In this document: one piece after another, positions 1 through 10,327 of the stretch
Layout: every line of letters begins with the position of its first letter
Numbering within the stretch: the first letter of the stretch is position 1
Source: Rhizopus sp. PT2906
Taxonomy: Eukaryota > Mucoromycota > Mucoromycetes > Mucorales > Rhizopodaceae
Direction of reading: 5' to 3'
Length of the DNA: 64,000 nt
NCBI GenBank assembly: GCA_025529335.1
Contig: JAMYHX010000119.1
Span: forward strand, 30,854 to 94,853
Program-made: the position numbers and the translations under genes
The notes under the pieces: model-generated
Told to the model about the DNA's origin: nothing
The model's database searches: none
What the model saw: the letters and a program-made list of their open reading frames with translations, nothing else

Positions 1-137
1 CATATATCATCTTTTGTTCTCTCATTTTGAAAAGGGGAGGCATAGGGGAACATGTTTTTTCTTTAATACAAACTATACATGTTTATGTATGTGGATTTAT
101 TTACTTTAAATAAAAAGTAGCGCACATATTTACAAAT

Positions 138-431
138 TTAAGAGTTCCAGTCCTTTTGTGCTTCACCCTTCTTCTGTTGGACCTTGTCACCAGCTTCGCC
201 AGTAGTATTACCAGTAAGAGAGTTAAAAGCACCCTTCATAGCACCAGCAGCTTGATCCATGGCACCCTTAACATAACCAGTGACATTGGCAGCAGTTTCT
301 TGAACGTTACCTGCACCTTGTTGAGTTTGACCTTCAGACTGCATACGTTCGTTGCCCATCATGTTTCCGGCACCTTCCTTTACGTTACCCATAAATTGGT
401 CTTTCTTTGCGTCAGTTCTTGAGGGATTCAT
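138..431 (-). CDS. CsbD-like stress protein
   Basis: A 97-residue hydrophilic protein starting MNPSRTDAKKDQFMGNVKEG. It has repeated Gly/Ala/Gln/Lys-rich segments (VKEGAGNMMGN, NVTGYVKGAMDQAAG) typical of CsbD-like proteins, which in bacteria and many filamentous fungi are small abundant general-stress proteins of unclear biochemistry. The open frame extends upstream to about 581, but that extension is Tyr/Lys low-complexity and overlaps the TATA box, so I chose the Met at 431. It is intronless. There is no signal peptide or membrane segment, so it is probably cytosolic. The family call rests on composition and the KxxFxGNxKExxG-like start. Any stress induction is inferred from the family. 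Confidence 0.8.
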   Translation of the reverse strand: MNPSRTDAKKDQFMGNVKEGAGNMMGNERMQSEGQTQQGAGNVQETAANVTGYVKGAMDQAAGAMKGAFNSLTGNTTGEAGDKVQQKKGEAQKDWNS

Positions 432-495
432 TTTGTAGTAATAGTAATAATAATAGATTTGAAAATAATGTTTTTTTGCTTGATAATGGGTCTTG

Positions 496-503
496 TATTT
501 ATA
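496..503 (-). promoter_or_regulatory. TATA box of the CsbD-like gene
   Basis: The minus strand reads TATAAATA about 65 nt before the chosen start codon at 431, a usual spacing for a fungal TATA promoter. This supports the shorter start. Confidence 0.5.
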
Positions 504-2139
504 CCTTTTTCTTTTGCAAAGTAATGCATGAATTTCAAACGTCATGGCTTGATTTAAGCTGTAAAAGGCAATTGCGTACACCCTATATTATTGTTTGCAG
601 TTACGTCATGTCGATATCAGAATAGAAGAAATCCATTGTACGCTTGTCATGATGACGATTGAATATTATGGTGAATATTTCTATTTGGAAAAGGGTTATT
701 ATGGATTATTATTATATTCCATACACAGGAACAAGTGGGAATCATTGGCTTATACCAATTGATCTTTTTCTTTTTTAGTCAGTGTCTGGTCTGAGCTTGC
801 CTTTACTGTTTAAAAACGAGAATAGTCCAGGATATGCATGAAACACGGTCAAACGACACTTTTACAAGACCAAGTCATAAACTTGCTCTGATTTAATATC
901 AGCCCTAGTACTTTTGTAAGCAAGTCATTAGACAATGTCTTATCAAGGTCTCCTTCCATTTGTGAATCTGCAAATGTTCAAAGAATGACGGACATTCAAT
1001 CTTGATGTTTTGACATTACAGCACGTTTACTTATCTTTTACTAACGTGGCTAACGTTCGATCAAATGCCTAAACATCTTGCATGATGAAATGATCTTCAA
1101 CTAGAATTGACTTGTTTCAATTATAAAACAAAAGCAAAAGGGTTTTTCTCTCTAATAGATCAAGGCTTTTTTTGACCATGAAATAGTTTGTTCTATGACT
1201 CAACCCATTGATCTCTATCATCTTATATTCGGGTTATCCACCTATTTTGGAAATCACTTAAGAATTAACAAACAAAGGGGTAATAGTTTAAATTGATAGC
1301 ATTAAATGAGTGCATTATATTTGTTATAGAAATGCCTAGTACATAAACATAAAAGTCAAGTTAAACCAACGTGTCGCAATTATACAGATTTGGAAAACGT
1401 CTCCGCTCATTCAGGGAAAAAGTCTTTTTTGAAATTCTTGTTTCAAAGGAAAAAGAAACCCAGAAGAAAAAAATTTTTTTTTTTTCCATTCTCGATTTGC
1501 CTTGGAGACAACAAGACTGGGTCAAGTGAGAGAAAGGAAAAAAAAGCATCGAATGGGAAAATAGTTTCTATTGGACAAGACTTGCAATATGCAAAACTTG
1601 ATAAATGTAAAATGTCACATCAGCTGAAAGTCCTAGAAAGAAAAAAAGAGAGAGAGAGCGCGCGCATAGACGCATAAAAGGAAAAAATAGAAGGGTTATT
1701 CATTGTCACTTTAACGTTCTTTTTTTAGGCTGCACGGGACCCCCTTTTATTAATATGACTATAGTTTCAGAGAAGAAGATGTGTAATATCAATTCGCGTG
1801 TTTAGATAAAGTCAGGTTTGATTCAAGATAGTTGTCTAGGAAATACAAGTGGAGTATATTTTGCTGAATGAGAATTAAAACGGGATCCGAATAGTATTTG
1901 TTTGGACAGGTGTCAGTCAAAATCTGATTAAGCTAAAGCTGATTTGAAAAATCTTTTTTCTACTCACATTACAAAACCTCGCAAATGACCTCTCCCCTAT
2001 TCTAAAGACGCATATATATGAGCCGAATTAAATCTAGTCAAAAATATTTTTTTCTTTTTTCTTTTTTCTTTTTTCTTTCACTTTCTCTTTCTTTCTTTCT
2101 TTCTATTTTATTTCTTTACTTTTCGTATTTATTTTAATT
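504..2139. other. Intergenic region, no gene seen
   Basis: No convincing gene. The open frames near 1361-1677 overlap on both strands and are driven by A/T-rich low complexity, with no recognisable motif. The last 100 bases (about 2045-2130) are a nearly pure pyrimidine tract, the usual leader or promoter signature upstream of the plus-strand gene at 2140. Confidence 0.6.
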
Positions 2140-3171
2140 ATGTCAAGAAGACAAAAGAAACAATTAGATGAACCAATTGATCAAGGAGAAGAAGAAGATG
2201 AGGATGATGAATTAATGTCTGAAGAAGAAGAATACTCTGTCAGAGGATCGCTTGACTGTAATACGGGATCTAAAAAAAGAAGAAGGACTGTAAAGAACAA
2301 TAGAGCTGAATTTGAATCAAGTAGTCATGACGATAATAAGGTACCTATATTCATTTCAAGCTATTCTCCTGTTTACACATTTTTTAAGTCAATTCACGAC
2401 AGTGATGATGAATTGACGCTTTATGATTTGAAAAAACAATTAGATACTACATCACTTCAAATACAACACATGTCAAATGAAATGTCCGAATTAGCTAAAG
2501 AAGTCTCTAATATTAAACAATTACTAATCGACATAAAGAACACTGTAAAAAGAAGCATTCAACATAGTACATTAATCCCATCATCAACGTCATCTATTTC
2601 TACTCATGACGGTGTACAGCAACAATTACAAGAAAATGATCTACTCATACCCGCAAAATTTGCCCCCATTCAGGGACCATTTCCAAAATACACTCAGATG
2701 GATAGAACACTACCTAGGCCCTCTGCTAAAGAAGTAGCAGAGACCTTGGGAGGAAAAGAACATAGTCTTCAGTTTACTTCAAATCTTTATGTTGATTTAA
2801 TTGAAAAAGTGCTGGGTCCACAAGAAGAGAATCAACATTTAGATTATAGAGCAATGGTCAAGGAAGCAATCATGATCACCAAGGCAGTTGTATCTCATGT
2901 AAAGGAAGCGCACCGGATTGACCCTGAGCTGAGATGGAGTTATATCGATCCAACCGTCAAACTGGAGACTTACAAGATATTAGAAAGTGCAACTGAGCAT
3001 CTACTGCCTCTCAAAGTCTGTCTCGAATATTGGGGAGCACATGTATTGATCAGTAACTTTTGGGTGAAGCGGAAAAAATACAACAAGAAACCAATGAAGG
3101 ATACGCCTTCACCCACCACCAAAAAACCAGATATTTCACCTTTTAGTATTCCATTTTTAACAAATCAATAG
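2140..3171 (+). CDS. Hypothetical acidic, coiled-coil protein
   Basis: I do not recognise a family. The 343-aa frame begins with an acidic stretch (about residues 10-32) and a basic nuclear-localisation-like run KKRRRTVK (about 46-53). A coiled coil follows (about 90-145, with spaced Leu/Ile as in LYDLKKQLDTTSLQIQHM). A Ser/Thr linker leads to a globular C-terminal half (about 185-315) rich in helices and Trp, ending in a basic tail. Nuclear location and self-association are inferences. A 48-nt in-frame segment (2341-2388) starts GTACCT, ends TTTTTTAAG and encodes an out-of-place hydrophobic stretch, so it may be a retained intron, giving 327 aa if removed. A CT-rich leader precedes the ATG. 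Confidence 0.6.
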   Translation: MSRRQKKQLDEPIDQGEEEDEDDELMSEEEEYSVRGSLDCNTGSKKRRRTVKNNRAEFESSSHDDNKVPIFISSYSPVYTFFKSIHDSDDELTLYDLKKQLDTTSLQIQHMSNEMSELAKEVSNIKQLLIDIKNTVKRSIQHSTLIPSSTSSISTHDGVQQQLQENDLLIPAKFAPIQGPFPKYTQMDRTLPRPSAKEVAETLGGKEHSLQFTSNLYVDLIEKVLGPQEENQHLDYRAMVKEAIMITKAVVSHVKEAHRIDPELRWSYIDPTVKLETYKILESATEHLLPLKVCLEYWGAHVLISNFWVKRKKYNKKPMKDTPSPTTKKPDISPFSIPFLTNQ

Positions 3172-3483
3172 GGAATAAACTGCAGAAAGAAGTATATATT
3201 TTTTGTAATGACAATTTTTTTTGTGAGCCGCGGCAGCTTGTGTTAACCCAAATGCATGAACGGCAATTCTTTGTATTAAATGTTTGTGTTTATATGACGC
3301 TACATAGACCGGTTCTCTGCAGTATTTACCAAATAATGATTGTCAAAACAAAGAAAGGAAAAGTGAGAGAGAGAGAGAGAGAAAGGAGGAAGAGGAGTAA
3401 GGGCAGTGCGTTTGTGCAACAAGACAAGACTTTTTGTTATCTCTTGATATTTTATTTATTTCTTCTTTCTTTTTCATAGACGC
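3172..3483. other. Short intergenic spacer
   Basis: 3' flank of the preceding gene and 5' flank of the next. It contains a GA dinucleotide run near 3365-3385 and a T/C-rich tract just before the ATG at 3484. No gene seen. Confidence 0.6.
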
Positions 3484-4431
3484 ATGTTTGAATTACGGTC
3501 CATTAAATTTGCATTTGGCCTTGCTGTGCTTTTTATCTGCCTCTTTTCATTATACACGCTTCAACAGCGTACGATGACAACACCGGACACAGCCAACACG
3601 AAATGGAAACTAAAAAACTACGCTCAACCACCACCAGATGTATTGGCAGCTATAGACAGAAATACGATTACCGAAAGAATGCAAGGTCAGAAGAAACCGT
3701 TAAACATTTTGCTGATAGCCGTCGTCAACACGGGTATGATGAATTACACACTCAACTGGATAGAATCCTTGAAACGCACGGGACAAGACGACAAGTACTT
3801 GGTATTTGCCATTGATCAAGGCGTGGTTGATATCATGACCGAAAGGGGATACGAACAACACGTCACTTTGATTCCGGCCGATTGGTTCCATCGTCCGCTC
3901 GATTCCGGGTTTGCTCGTTGGAAATCCAATAGTTATCTCCCGATTACCCACGCGAAGACACTCGTGGTCGAGCGACTGCTTTATTTTGACATGACCGTTT
4001 GGTTTACCGATGTTGACATTGTATTTCTAAGCCCACACATTCGTGCGACCATGCTTGCACAGATGGGCGGCCGAGACATGGTCTTTAGTCAAGAGATTGA
4101 TCAACGAGTGATCAATTCAGGATTCTACATGATGCGGCCCACACCTGCTTCCAAACGGCTCATGGGCCTTGTCGTCCAAGGTCAGGACGATACGCAGGTG
4201 CTGACACAGCAAAAGGTCATGAACCGAGTCCTTCGATCGGCTTTTACCAGAGACTTTATGAAATGTCCTTACCGCTTCCTCGACATGCTCCTGTTTCCTA
4301 ATGGATGCGATTACTTTAGAAAGAACCTTCCAAACAAGCTTGGCATACAACCTCTCATGCTTCACGCCAATTGTCTCATTGGCGACAAGAAAAAGGACGC
4401 ACTGGCCAAAGAAGGCATGTGGTATCTATAG
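3484..4431 (+). CDS. Nucleotide-diphospho-sugar transferase (GT77-like), type II membrane protein
   Basis: A 315-aa single-exon gene. Residues about 8-27 form one hydrophobic signal-anchor (FAFGLAVLFICLFSLYTL), predicting a Golgi type II topology with a lumenal catalytic domain. The core has the order expected of the PF03407 nucleotide-diphospho-sugar transferase family: a beta strand near LLIAVVNTGMMNYTLNWI, then YLVFAIDQ, then the metal/nucleotide-binding DxD in WFTDVDIVFLSP (about residue 175), and a C-terminal LHANC element. Such enzymes transfer a sugar from a nucleotide donor to a glycan or glycoprotein. The acceptor cannot be read from sequence. Its GC content is visibly higher than the flanking spacers, as for a real coding exon. 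No neighbour suggests a pathway. Confidence 0.85.
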   Translation: MFELRSIKFAFGLAVLFICLFSLYTLQQRTMTTPDTANTKWKLKNYAQPPPDVLAAIDRNTITERMQGQKKPLNILLIAVVNTGMMNYTLNWIESLKRTGQDDKYLVFAIDQGVVDIMTERGYEQHVTLIPADWFHRPLDSGFARWKSNSYLPITHAKTLVVERLLYFDMTVWFTDVDIVFLSPHIRATMLAQMGGRDMVFSQEIDQRVINSGFYMMRPTPASKRLMGLVVQGQDDTQVLTQQKVMNRVLRSAFTRDFMKCPYRFLDMLLFPNGCDYFRKNLPNKLGIQPLMLHANCLIGDKKKDALAKEGMWYL

Positions 4432-4590
4432 TTTTCTATTTTTGGCGCACTGATGTTATTGTTACACAGGCCTGATGTGCCTAAATCAGGAAGATGGTAT
4501 TGTAAACAATAGAAGGAGTTTCTTTAAAGTCAATTGAAGCTGTATTTTTTATATAAATATTTTTTTTTAAAATAAACCATATATTATTGA

Positions 4591-7500
4591 ATGTATAAAG
4601 CTCCAAGTAAAGAAAGAAACTTGGGTATAAGAACCAATAGTGACTGGCGACATCGTCCGATATCTCCATCCAACAGCACGTCCACACCGGTACGCTCAGC
4701 AAGTCCCAACATACCAAGTCCTTTACCTCGCCCAGGCCGACAAAATACAACATCCAAATCAGTAGCAGCTCTTCAGCAACAATGGCAACAACAACAACAG
4801 CAAGAGCCTCCGTTGAAACCACCAAGGTATCCTTTGACAAGACGAGTATCGAGCGAAATAAAGTATACACCCGAAAGCACCAACGATGTGGAAGTGATTT
4901 ACGATGATGATGAGGGTGATGACGTCGAAGAGGAACGTATGGTTGTCATTCAGGATGTGAGGTCAAGGTCACCAAGTATCCATCGAGGCTCGACAGGATC
5001 TGTTCAGTCCTATTTTGGTCAAGAATTTCGAGTCGTTAAGGAAGGTTGGATGTACCGTAAGAATGGGCTAATGGTAAATATAATGAAAATTATAACAAAG
5101 AAAAAAACATTAAGTATGTATTGCAGCAGTGGAAACCTGTTTACGCAGTTGCTAAACATGGGAATTCTGTTAAGCCTGGTGGACTCTATCTCTACAAGGA
5201 CTCAAAGGTAAAGAAAAGCAACGTTTAGGATGCTATGTGACTTATTCTTGAAAACCAGTGTACACATCATATCCAAACGTATGATATGAGCGAAGTACTT
5301 GAAGTATCACCTCGTGCACAGGAATATAAGCCAGGCATCAAATGGGAGATTCGAATGCTGGTGAAGCGAGATGATGTCATTCTAGCGACTGACGATATGA
5401 CTTCAAGAAAAGATTGGATTGACTCACTTACGTCTATCATGGGCAAGGTCTCTCTGGCAACGCAAAACGAGCTCACGTCGCGTATACAGACGTCCGAACA
5501 AATGAACCGCGACTTGCAGCAGGTTGCAGAAGAACTAGACACAGAGAACCATCAGCTGAGAGCCCAGATTGAGAGTCTGAAGGAGGCTGCGGTCAAGAAG
5601 GAGCACCAGTTTCAGCAAGAGATTGAGCTACGAGAGGCTGAACTCAAGGAGGCTCTAGAGAAACAAGAGAGGCTATTTAAGAAGGACTATCAGGCAAGAG
5701 AACAGGAACTAGCAGCAGAGCTCGATCGAACACGACAGGCTCTAGAAACCAAGTGCGAGATTTATGAAAGAGAAGCAAAGCAGTGGCGAGCCAAGTATGT
5801 TGAACTCGAGACAAGACAAGGTCGTAACCTGGATACAGATGAAAAGAAGGTAGAAATGCTCGAGATGGAGGTGCGCAAGTGGCGTCATCGTGTGAGTGAG
5901 CTAGAGGAAAAGCAAGAGCAAAGAAAGACATCTGAAAAGCCAACCGAGACAAATGTGGCTGAAACGCTGTCTGATGTCAAGTTCAACCTGCAGCTGCTTC
6001 GTGACCATCTCAGTCATTCTTCAAATGAGTCCACGCCTGCCTTGGATGAAATCAAGACGAGTATTCACAAGTTATCTGAAAATTTGGAAGAGGCCAAGTC
6101 CAACTGGAAGCAGCTCGAGGGTGATATCGTCAAATTGTTGGAAGCTGAAAAGCAGGATGCAGAAGGAAAAGAAGCTAGCCAGAAGCACAGTCTGTCGTTG
6201 CTTGCTGATGATATTAACCATCTACGTGAAGAGTTGGTGGGTATCACTCTCAATTCAGACGAAGAAAACGACAACAAGAAGACGCCTTCCCTGACAGAAA
6301 AGTTTGATATCCTAATCGATATGGTCGAAAATCTTCAGATTGGCCAATCTCGCCTTTCATCAACTTTATATGAAAAGCCAAACACAGAGAAAAAACCTAC
6401 AGAAGGCTATCAAGAAAAATTGGATGCTTGGATGCAGGAGACACGCAACATGATCGAGTCACACCGTGCGCCTGGTTCAGACGTACAGTCTCTCTATGAC
6501 AAGCTATCAACAAAAATAGAAAGTGTTCTTATGGAACTGATCAAGTCTCAAGAACAGAACCAAGAGGAACAAACGAAACATATCAAAACCATAGGCAATT
6601 ATCTACAGTTGATGACAAATGATATTCAAAATAGTGCCATACCTGATCTACCTGCTCTCTCACAGCAACTCGAAGATGTCGTCGAGAGACTAGCAGTAAC
6701 AGAATCCCGTCTTTCTCAAGTCAACCCAGGCACACCCATGGCACCATCCAACTGGACATCTTCACCACCTGCAGAAGAACTCAAGAATATGAGTGATGAT
6801 GATAGGTTAACCCAACTCCACAATTTTGTCAAGAACACAGAACGTTTCATGGAACGCGCCTTGCTCGCGCTAAGTCGATATGAGGGTGGTAACTCCAACA
6901 GCATCGAAGAGATCATTCGTCGTGCTGTCAAGGGTGCAAGCAAACTTCAGATAGAACAGGTCATGGCCCTTCAAGACCAGAATGTAGAAGAACGAAAAGA
7001 GATTGACAAAAAGATGCAGCGCTATGAAGAGAATGCTCGTGTCTATTTTGACAAGTCGATGGAGAAGATGCATTCTGATCTTCATGAGTTTACTGGTGTT
7101 ATGTATGAGATGCTCGAACGACTCGTCTTGCAAGCATTGGAGCACGATCCTAGTTTGACAAATAATGCAAGTCCTGATGGACAACAACAACAACAACAAC
7201 AACAAAGATCGGTTCAAAATGTGATTGAAATTCATGCTAAACTATCAGGTCTTAATCAAGCGTTGAAGGCAGAAATTGAAAGGCTCGAAATAGAAAAACA
7301 GGGACTAGAGACAAATGTTAGAAAGATGAGGCAAGATAGTAGAGAGCTTGAAAGAGAACTTGACAAGAAACAAGCTGAGCTAAAGTTCATAAAGTCTGAA
7401 TATGATCGTATGAACCAGGATATACAACGATCAAGGCATGACGCAGCAAATCAATTGGCAAGAGAATTAGAACCTTTGATGCATCAAATAGCAAAACTAA

Positions 7501-7871
7501 AGAGAGCAGTTGGTGATAATACTATGACACCAGAGAGTGGCGATAATGGATATACACATATGGCAGATGAAAGTGTAGGTTGATAGTTCTTATACCTTGA
7601 TTTATACTCATTATATTTTATAATTCAGTCTTCTCTTTCAAGGCATCCTTTGCCAGTAACACCAAATAGACTCTCACGCTATGAAGATGAAGGAACAGAA
7701 CGAAGGCTAAGGTTTCCTAATCACCGAAGGAGTTCGTTTTCCTCACAGTCTTCAGAGAATACCGAAAACAAACAATGCTATGAGCAGCAATCCATAAAGT
7801 CACCTTTAATTGGAGCAAGGGATAGACCAAGAGGCAAGAGTCCTTTGGCAGGTTTCTTGGGACGTAAATAG
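4591..7871 (+). CDS. PH-domain coiled-coil protein
   Basis: Four exons joined in phase 0: 4591-5073, 5127-5207, 5259-7574 and 7629-7871, giving about 1040 aa. The first 140 residues are disordered, with proline motifs (PSPLPRPGR, PPLKPPRYP) and a Gln run. A pleckstrin-homology domain follows (about 150-265): it begins VVKEGWMYRKNG, continues across introns 1 and 2 (QWKPVYAVAKH) and ends with the WIDSL helix. Most of the rest (about 270-960) is long heptad-repeat coiled coil with a poly-Gln insert. The C-terminus is Ser/Arg-rich and basic. PH domains usually bind phosphoinositides or partner proteins, so a scaffold at membrane or cortex is likely but inferred. Splicing is needed: without intron 1 and 2 removal the PH domain is broken. 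Confidence 0.85.
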
Positions 7872-8668
7872 TTCTTGTAACATGTTTATATACCAATAAA
7901 TAGTTCACATATGTGCATACACTTTATTCATAAATTATTCGCACAATAAAAAATAATAAAAGATACAACAAATAATAAAAAAGAGAGCCCATCAGAAGCA
8001 AAAGAATAAATAAAGAAATGATTAGTAAATCAGTTATTTACATTGATATTAAATACTTACATTAAGAGAGAGTTTATAAGAGAAAAAAAGAGACAAGAAA
8101 AGTGAAAGAGATTATTAATATCTTACCCGAAGTGTACCATGGATGGGCCAGCGATAACCAGCCCGGAGAAAGAAAGGAAAAGAGAAGAGCAAGAGATAAG
8201 AGAGGAGAGCAAGAAAGAGAGCGGATGGGACCAAGGTTTGGTAAGAACCAAACTACCCCCAGCTAGCACCGGTACTGGTTCGTTTATGCTCTGTAATACT
8301 ACATATTAGCTTCTTACAAGAGTAAAGAATATAACATACCTTAGGGCTAGCTGGGGAATAGCTGATCTTACTTTTTGGACCAAAGAAGTCAAGATCAGAC
8401 TATTTAAACAAATCCTCTAACAACTTTTCATTCTGTATAAAGTCTTGACCACATTTATCTTTTCTCAAAAGTATCAAGCTCATTTTATGTATTAAATGTT
8501 ATCTTTTTAAATAATAAAAGACATAAAGTGTTTAATTGTTATTGATCTTGTAATGTGTGCGAATAATTTCTTAAAATTGTGCATATCTTATTATAAAAAG
8601 CAAGTGTGTTTACCATTGAATGTGATAATATTATGCTTTATTTACAGTAAAATAAAAAGTGTTATTAA
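7872..8668. other. Intergenic region containing a structured spliced-looking element
   Basis: No protein gene is supported. Bases 7872-8060 are AT-rich 3' flank. Bases about 8120-8400 are markedly more GC-rich and hold the element described in the next entry. Bases 8400-8668 are AT-rich and lie downstream of kin17. Confidence 0.6.
8070..8400 (-). ncRNA. Candidate spliced non-coding transcript with conserved hairpin
   Basis: Read on the minus strand, 8340-8400 is followed by a textbook 49-nt intron (8291-8339, GTATGT...GCTAAT...TTACAG). An exon with a long pyrimidine-rich stretch comes next, then a hairpin (8145-8164, GGGC..GTTATCGC..GCCC), then a second donor GTAAG (8122-8126) and TATAAACTC at 8070-8078. 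A perfect 11-bp inverted repeat (8257-8267 with 8346-8356) spans the intron. The exons have stops when joined, so no protein is supported. The same series of parts recurs on the plus strand at 62.4-62.6 kb. Function unknown; it could be a leader of an unseen gene. Confidence 0.35.
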
Positions 8669-9521
8669 TTACATGACTTTTCTTCTCTTGAAGCCAAGCA
8701 TCATCTTTGATCCACTGGATGATGTCAAAGGAGACGCAGCAGGAGCAGCAGGCTTCATAAATAAATTCAGCTTTATTGGCTGCTCGCCTTCTCTTTTCAG
8801 TTCTGTTGGTTTCGGTTCACGGTCTAAACCTTTTTCTTCTGCAAGCTTTGATGCCTTTTCAACCTGCTCCTTTAGTAATTCTTTTTCTCTTTCTTCATCA
8901 TCTTTAGCAGCTCTTTCCATCTTTTGAATAGCAGCCTACGGAACAAAAAGTAATCAGCGACATCCCTCTCTCTCTTTTGTATTTTGTTGTTTTTACCTGT
9001 TTGGCAAGTGTCTTTGGACTGTTATCAACCCAAGCAATATGTACACCTCGTTCTGTTTCGTCTACTCTAAAAATACCAGCTCTTCCCATTTCTTTACAGA
9101 ATTCGGTAAGTGTGTTCCATTTAGTTGCGTTCATGTGAATGTGATCTCTCTGTGCAATATAATCCATATAAACTCTGTTTGCAAGGACTCTCTTCGTACC
9201 GTGCGACCGAGAGAGTAGACGGATAAAGTTTTGTTTGAATTCTTCAGAATAGTTGCTAATGAATTTGCCAGGGTTTTGAGCTACAACTAACATTTGTCGT
9301 TGATGTGATTCAGACATCATGTGACACTTGAAACCATTCTCATCTCGACACTGCTTTTCACATGCTTGACAATAGAATTTCAATTTTTGCAATCCCTTAG
9401 ACTATATATATATATATATATATTATAGTGAGTTAGTCTTATATTTACATTATTGTATTATTAATATTACCTTCATCTTGTTGCTAAGGTACTTTGGGGT
9501 ACCAAACTCTGCTTTAGGCAT
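8669..9521 (-). CDS. kin17: Kin17-type zinc-finger DNA/RNA-binding protein
   Basis: Three exons in phase 0: 9471-9521, 8997-9401, 8669-8935; 240 aa. The N-terminus MPKAEFGTPKYLSNKMK joins to SKGLQKLKFYCQACEKQCRD, the hallmark start of Kin17. It carries a C2H2 finger (C..C...H..H within CQACEKQC...CHMMSESHQRQM, about residues 27-50). The conserved winged-helix-like Kin17 domain follows (about 55-150: RVYMDYIAQRDHIHMNATKW, GIFRVDETERGVHIAWVD). A Lys/Glu helix and a basic tail KMMLGFKRRKVM end the protein. Kin17 proteins are nuclear and linked to DNA damage response, replication and the spliceosome. Animal Kin17 is near 390 aa with C-terminal SH3-like/KOW modules; this one stops before them. The intron 1 polypyrimidine tract is replaced by an AT repeat. 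Confidence 0.93.
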
Positions 9522-9766
9522 ATCGAGCTAGTTTATTTTGTTATTACAGAAAATGAAAAGAAAATAAAGGAATACTCCCAATTTATTATTAACCAATGTC
9601 TTTTGTGACTTTTTATTTCAGAACTTTCTATTGGTGAAACTACATTCGAAATTCTATACTACAAGATTTGATCCAAAAAAAAGCTTTGATTTTTACTAAA
9701 CTTTTGCATAGTACGAACACTAGTTCGTTCTGACTGTAGAAGAGCACGTAGCCATAACAACAAAGG
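9522..9766. promoter_or_regulatory. Upstream region of kin17
   Basis: AT-rich spacer between the kin17 start codon and the left end of duplicated segment A. No specific motif could be assigned. Confidence 0.35.
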
Positions 9767-9974
9767 AGAAATATAAATATATACAGACGAACCTCTTTTA
9801 ACAAACATACATCATTTTATACACAGACAGAATTATCTATGATCAATAAGACTAAACATGATACGCTGTATGATAATAAAGTGTATTGTACAAAGAACCA
9901 TTCTTTTTATTTCTTTATTTATTTGCAAAGGATTAAAGGAATACTCATCATAGTGATGATTAGCATGACTAGCA

Positions 9975-10272
9975 TCACTGGACTCCAAAATTTTCAGGAT
10001 TATTACTACAAACAATAATCAGAGCTTTAAGGTGTCTGATTTCAGAATGATCCATAGATAAAAGTGGTTCATCTGATCTTTTTCCATAAGTCATGTCTAT
10101 GACCTTGCCTATGCAACCAGCTTCGATTTGAGTTAGGCTTTGAACGTCGAACACTGCGGCGATTTCTCTAATAGCGTCACTCTCTGCTTCTGTGACCATC
10201 AAAGGTAGGCAAAGTAAGACCAGTAGCAAAGAAGCCAGCAAAGAGAGCGAGGGTCAAGAGCTTGAATTGCAT
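9975..10272 (-). CDS. Small secreted-protein gene, copy A, with internal frame conflict
   Basis: From the ATG at 10272 the frame gives a strong signal peptide (MQFKLLTLALFAGFFATG) but stops after 31 residues. The rest of the likely protein, from EAESDAIREIAAVFDVQ to NNPENFGVQ (two Cys: GCIGK and IVCSN), lies in another frame without its own ATG, ending at 9975. Removing 31 nt at 10190-10220 (GT...ACAG) would fuse signal peptide to EAESD in frame, giving about 88 aa. That is shorter than every other intron in this window. Otherwise this is a frameshifted pseudogene or uses recoding. Family not recognised; a secreted effector-like or structural small protein is only a guess. The identical copy at 27122-27419 shares the conflict. 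Confidence 0.5.
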
Positions 10273-10320
10273 TCTTCTGTGTGTTCTTTTTGGATGAATG
10301 CAAAATGGACTAAAGCCTCT

Positions 10321-10327
10321 TTTTATA
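10321..10327 (-). promoter_or_regulatory. TATA box of the duplicated small-protein gene (copy A)
   Basis: Minus-strand TATAAAA lies 49 nt upstream of the ATG at 10272. The same box exists at 27468-27474 in copy B. It argues that the ATG at 10272, not one in the longer open frame upstream, is the start. Confidence 0.55.

Noticed and set aside
1390..1677. A basic plus-strand protein
   Set aside because: It is Lys/Phe low complexity arising from A and T runs, and the opposite strand is open too.
5677..7235. Minus-strand genes inside the PH-domain gene
   Set aside because: They are antisense open frames created by the biased codon use of the coiled coil; no splice structure or motif supports them.
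8122..8400. TPP riboswitch, telomerase RNA or a spliceosomal snRNA
   Set aside because: I looked for the TPP aptamer core, a telomere template and U1/U2/U4/U5/U6 signature words; only chance partial matches (for example CCCTAAG before a GTATGT donor) were found.
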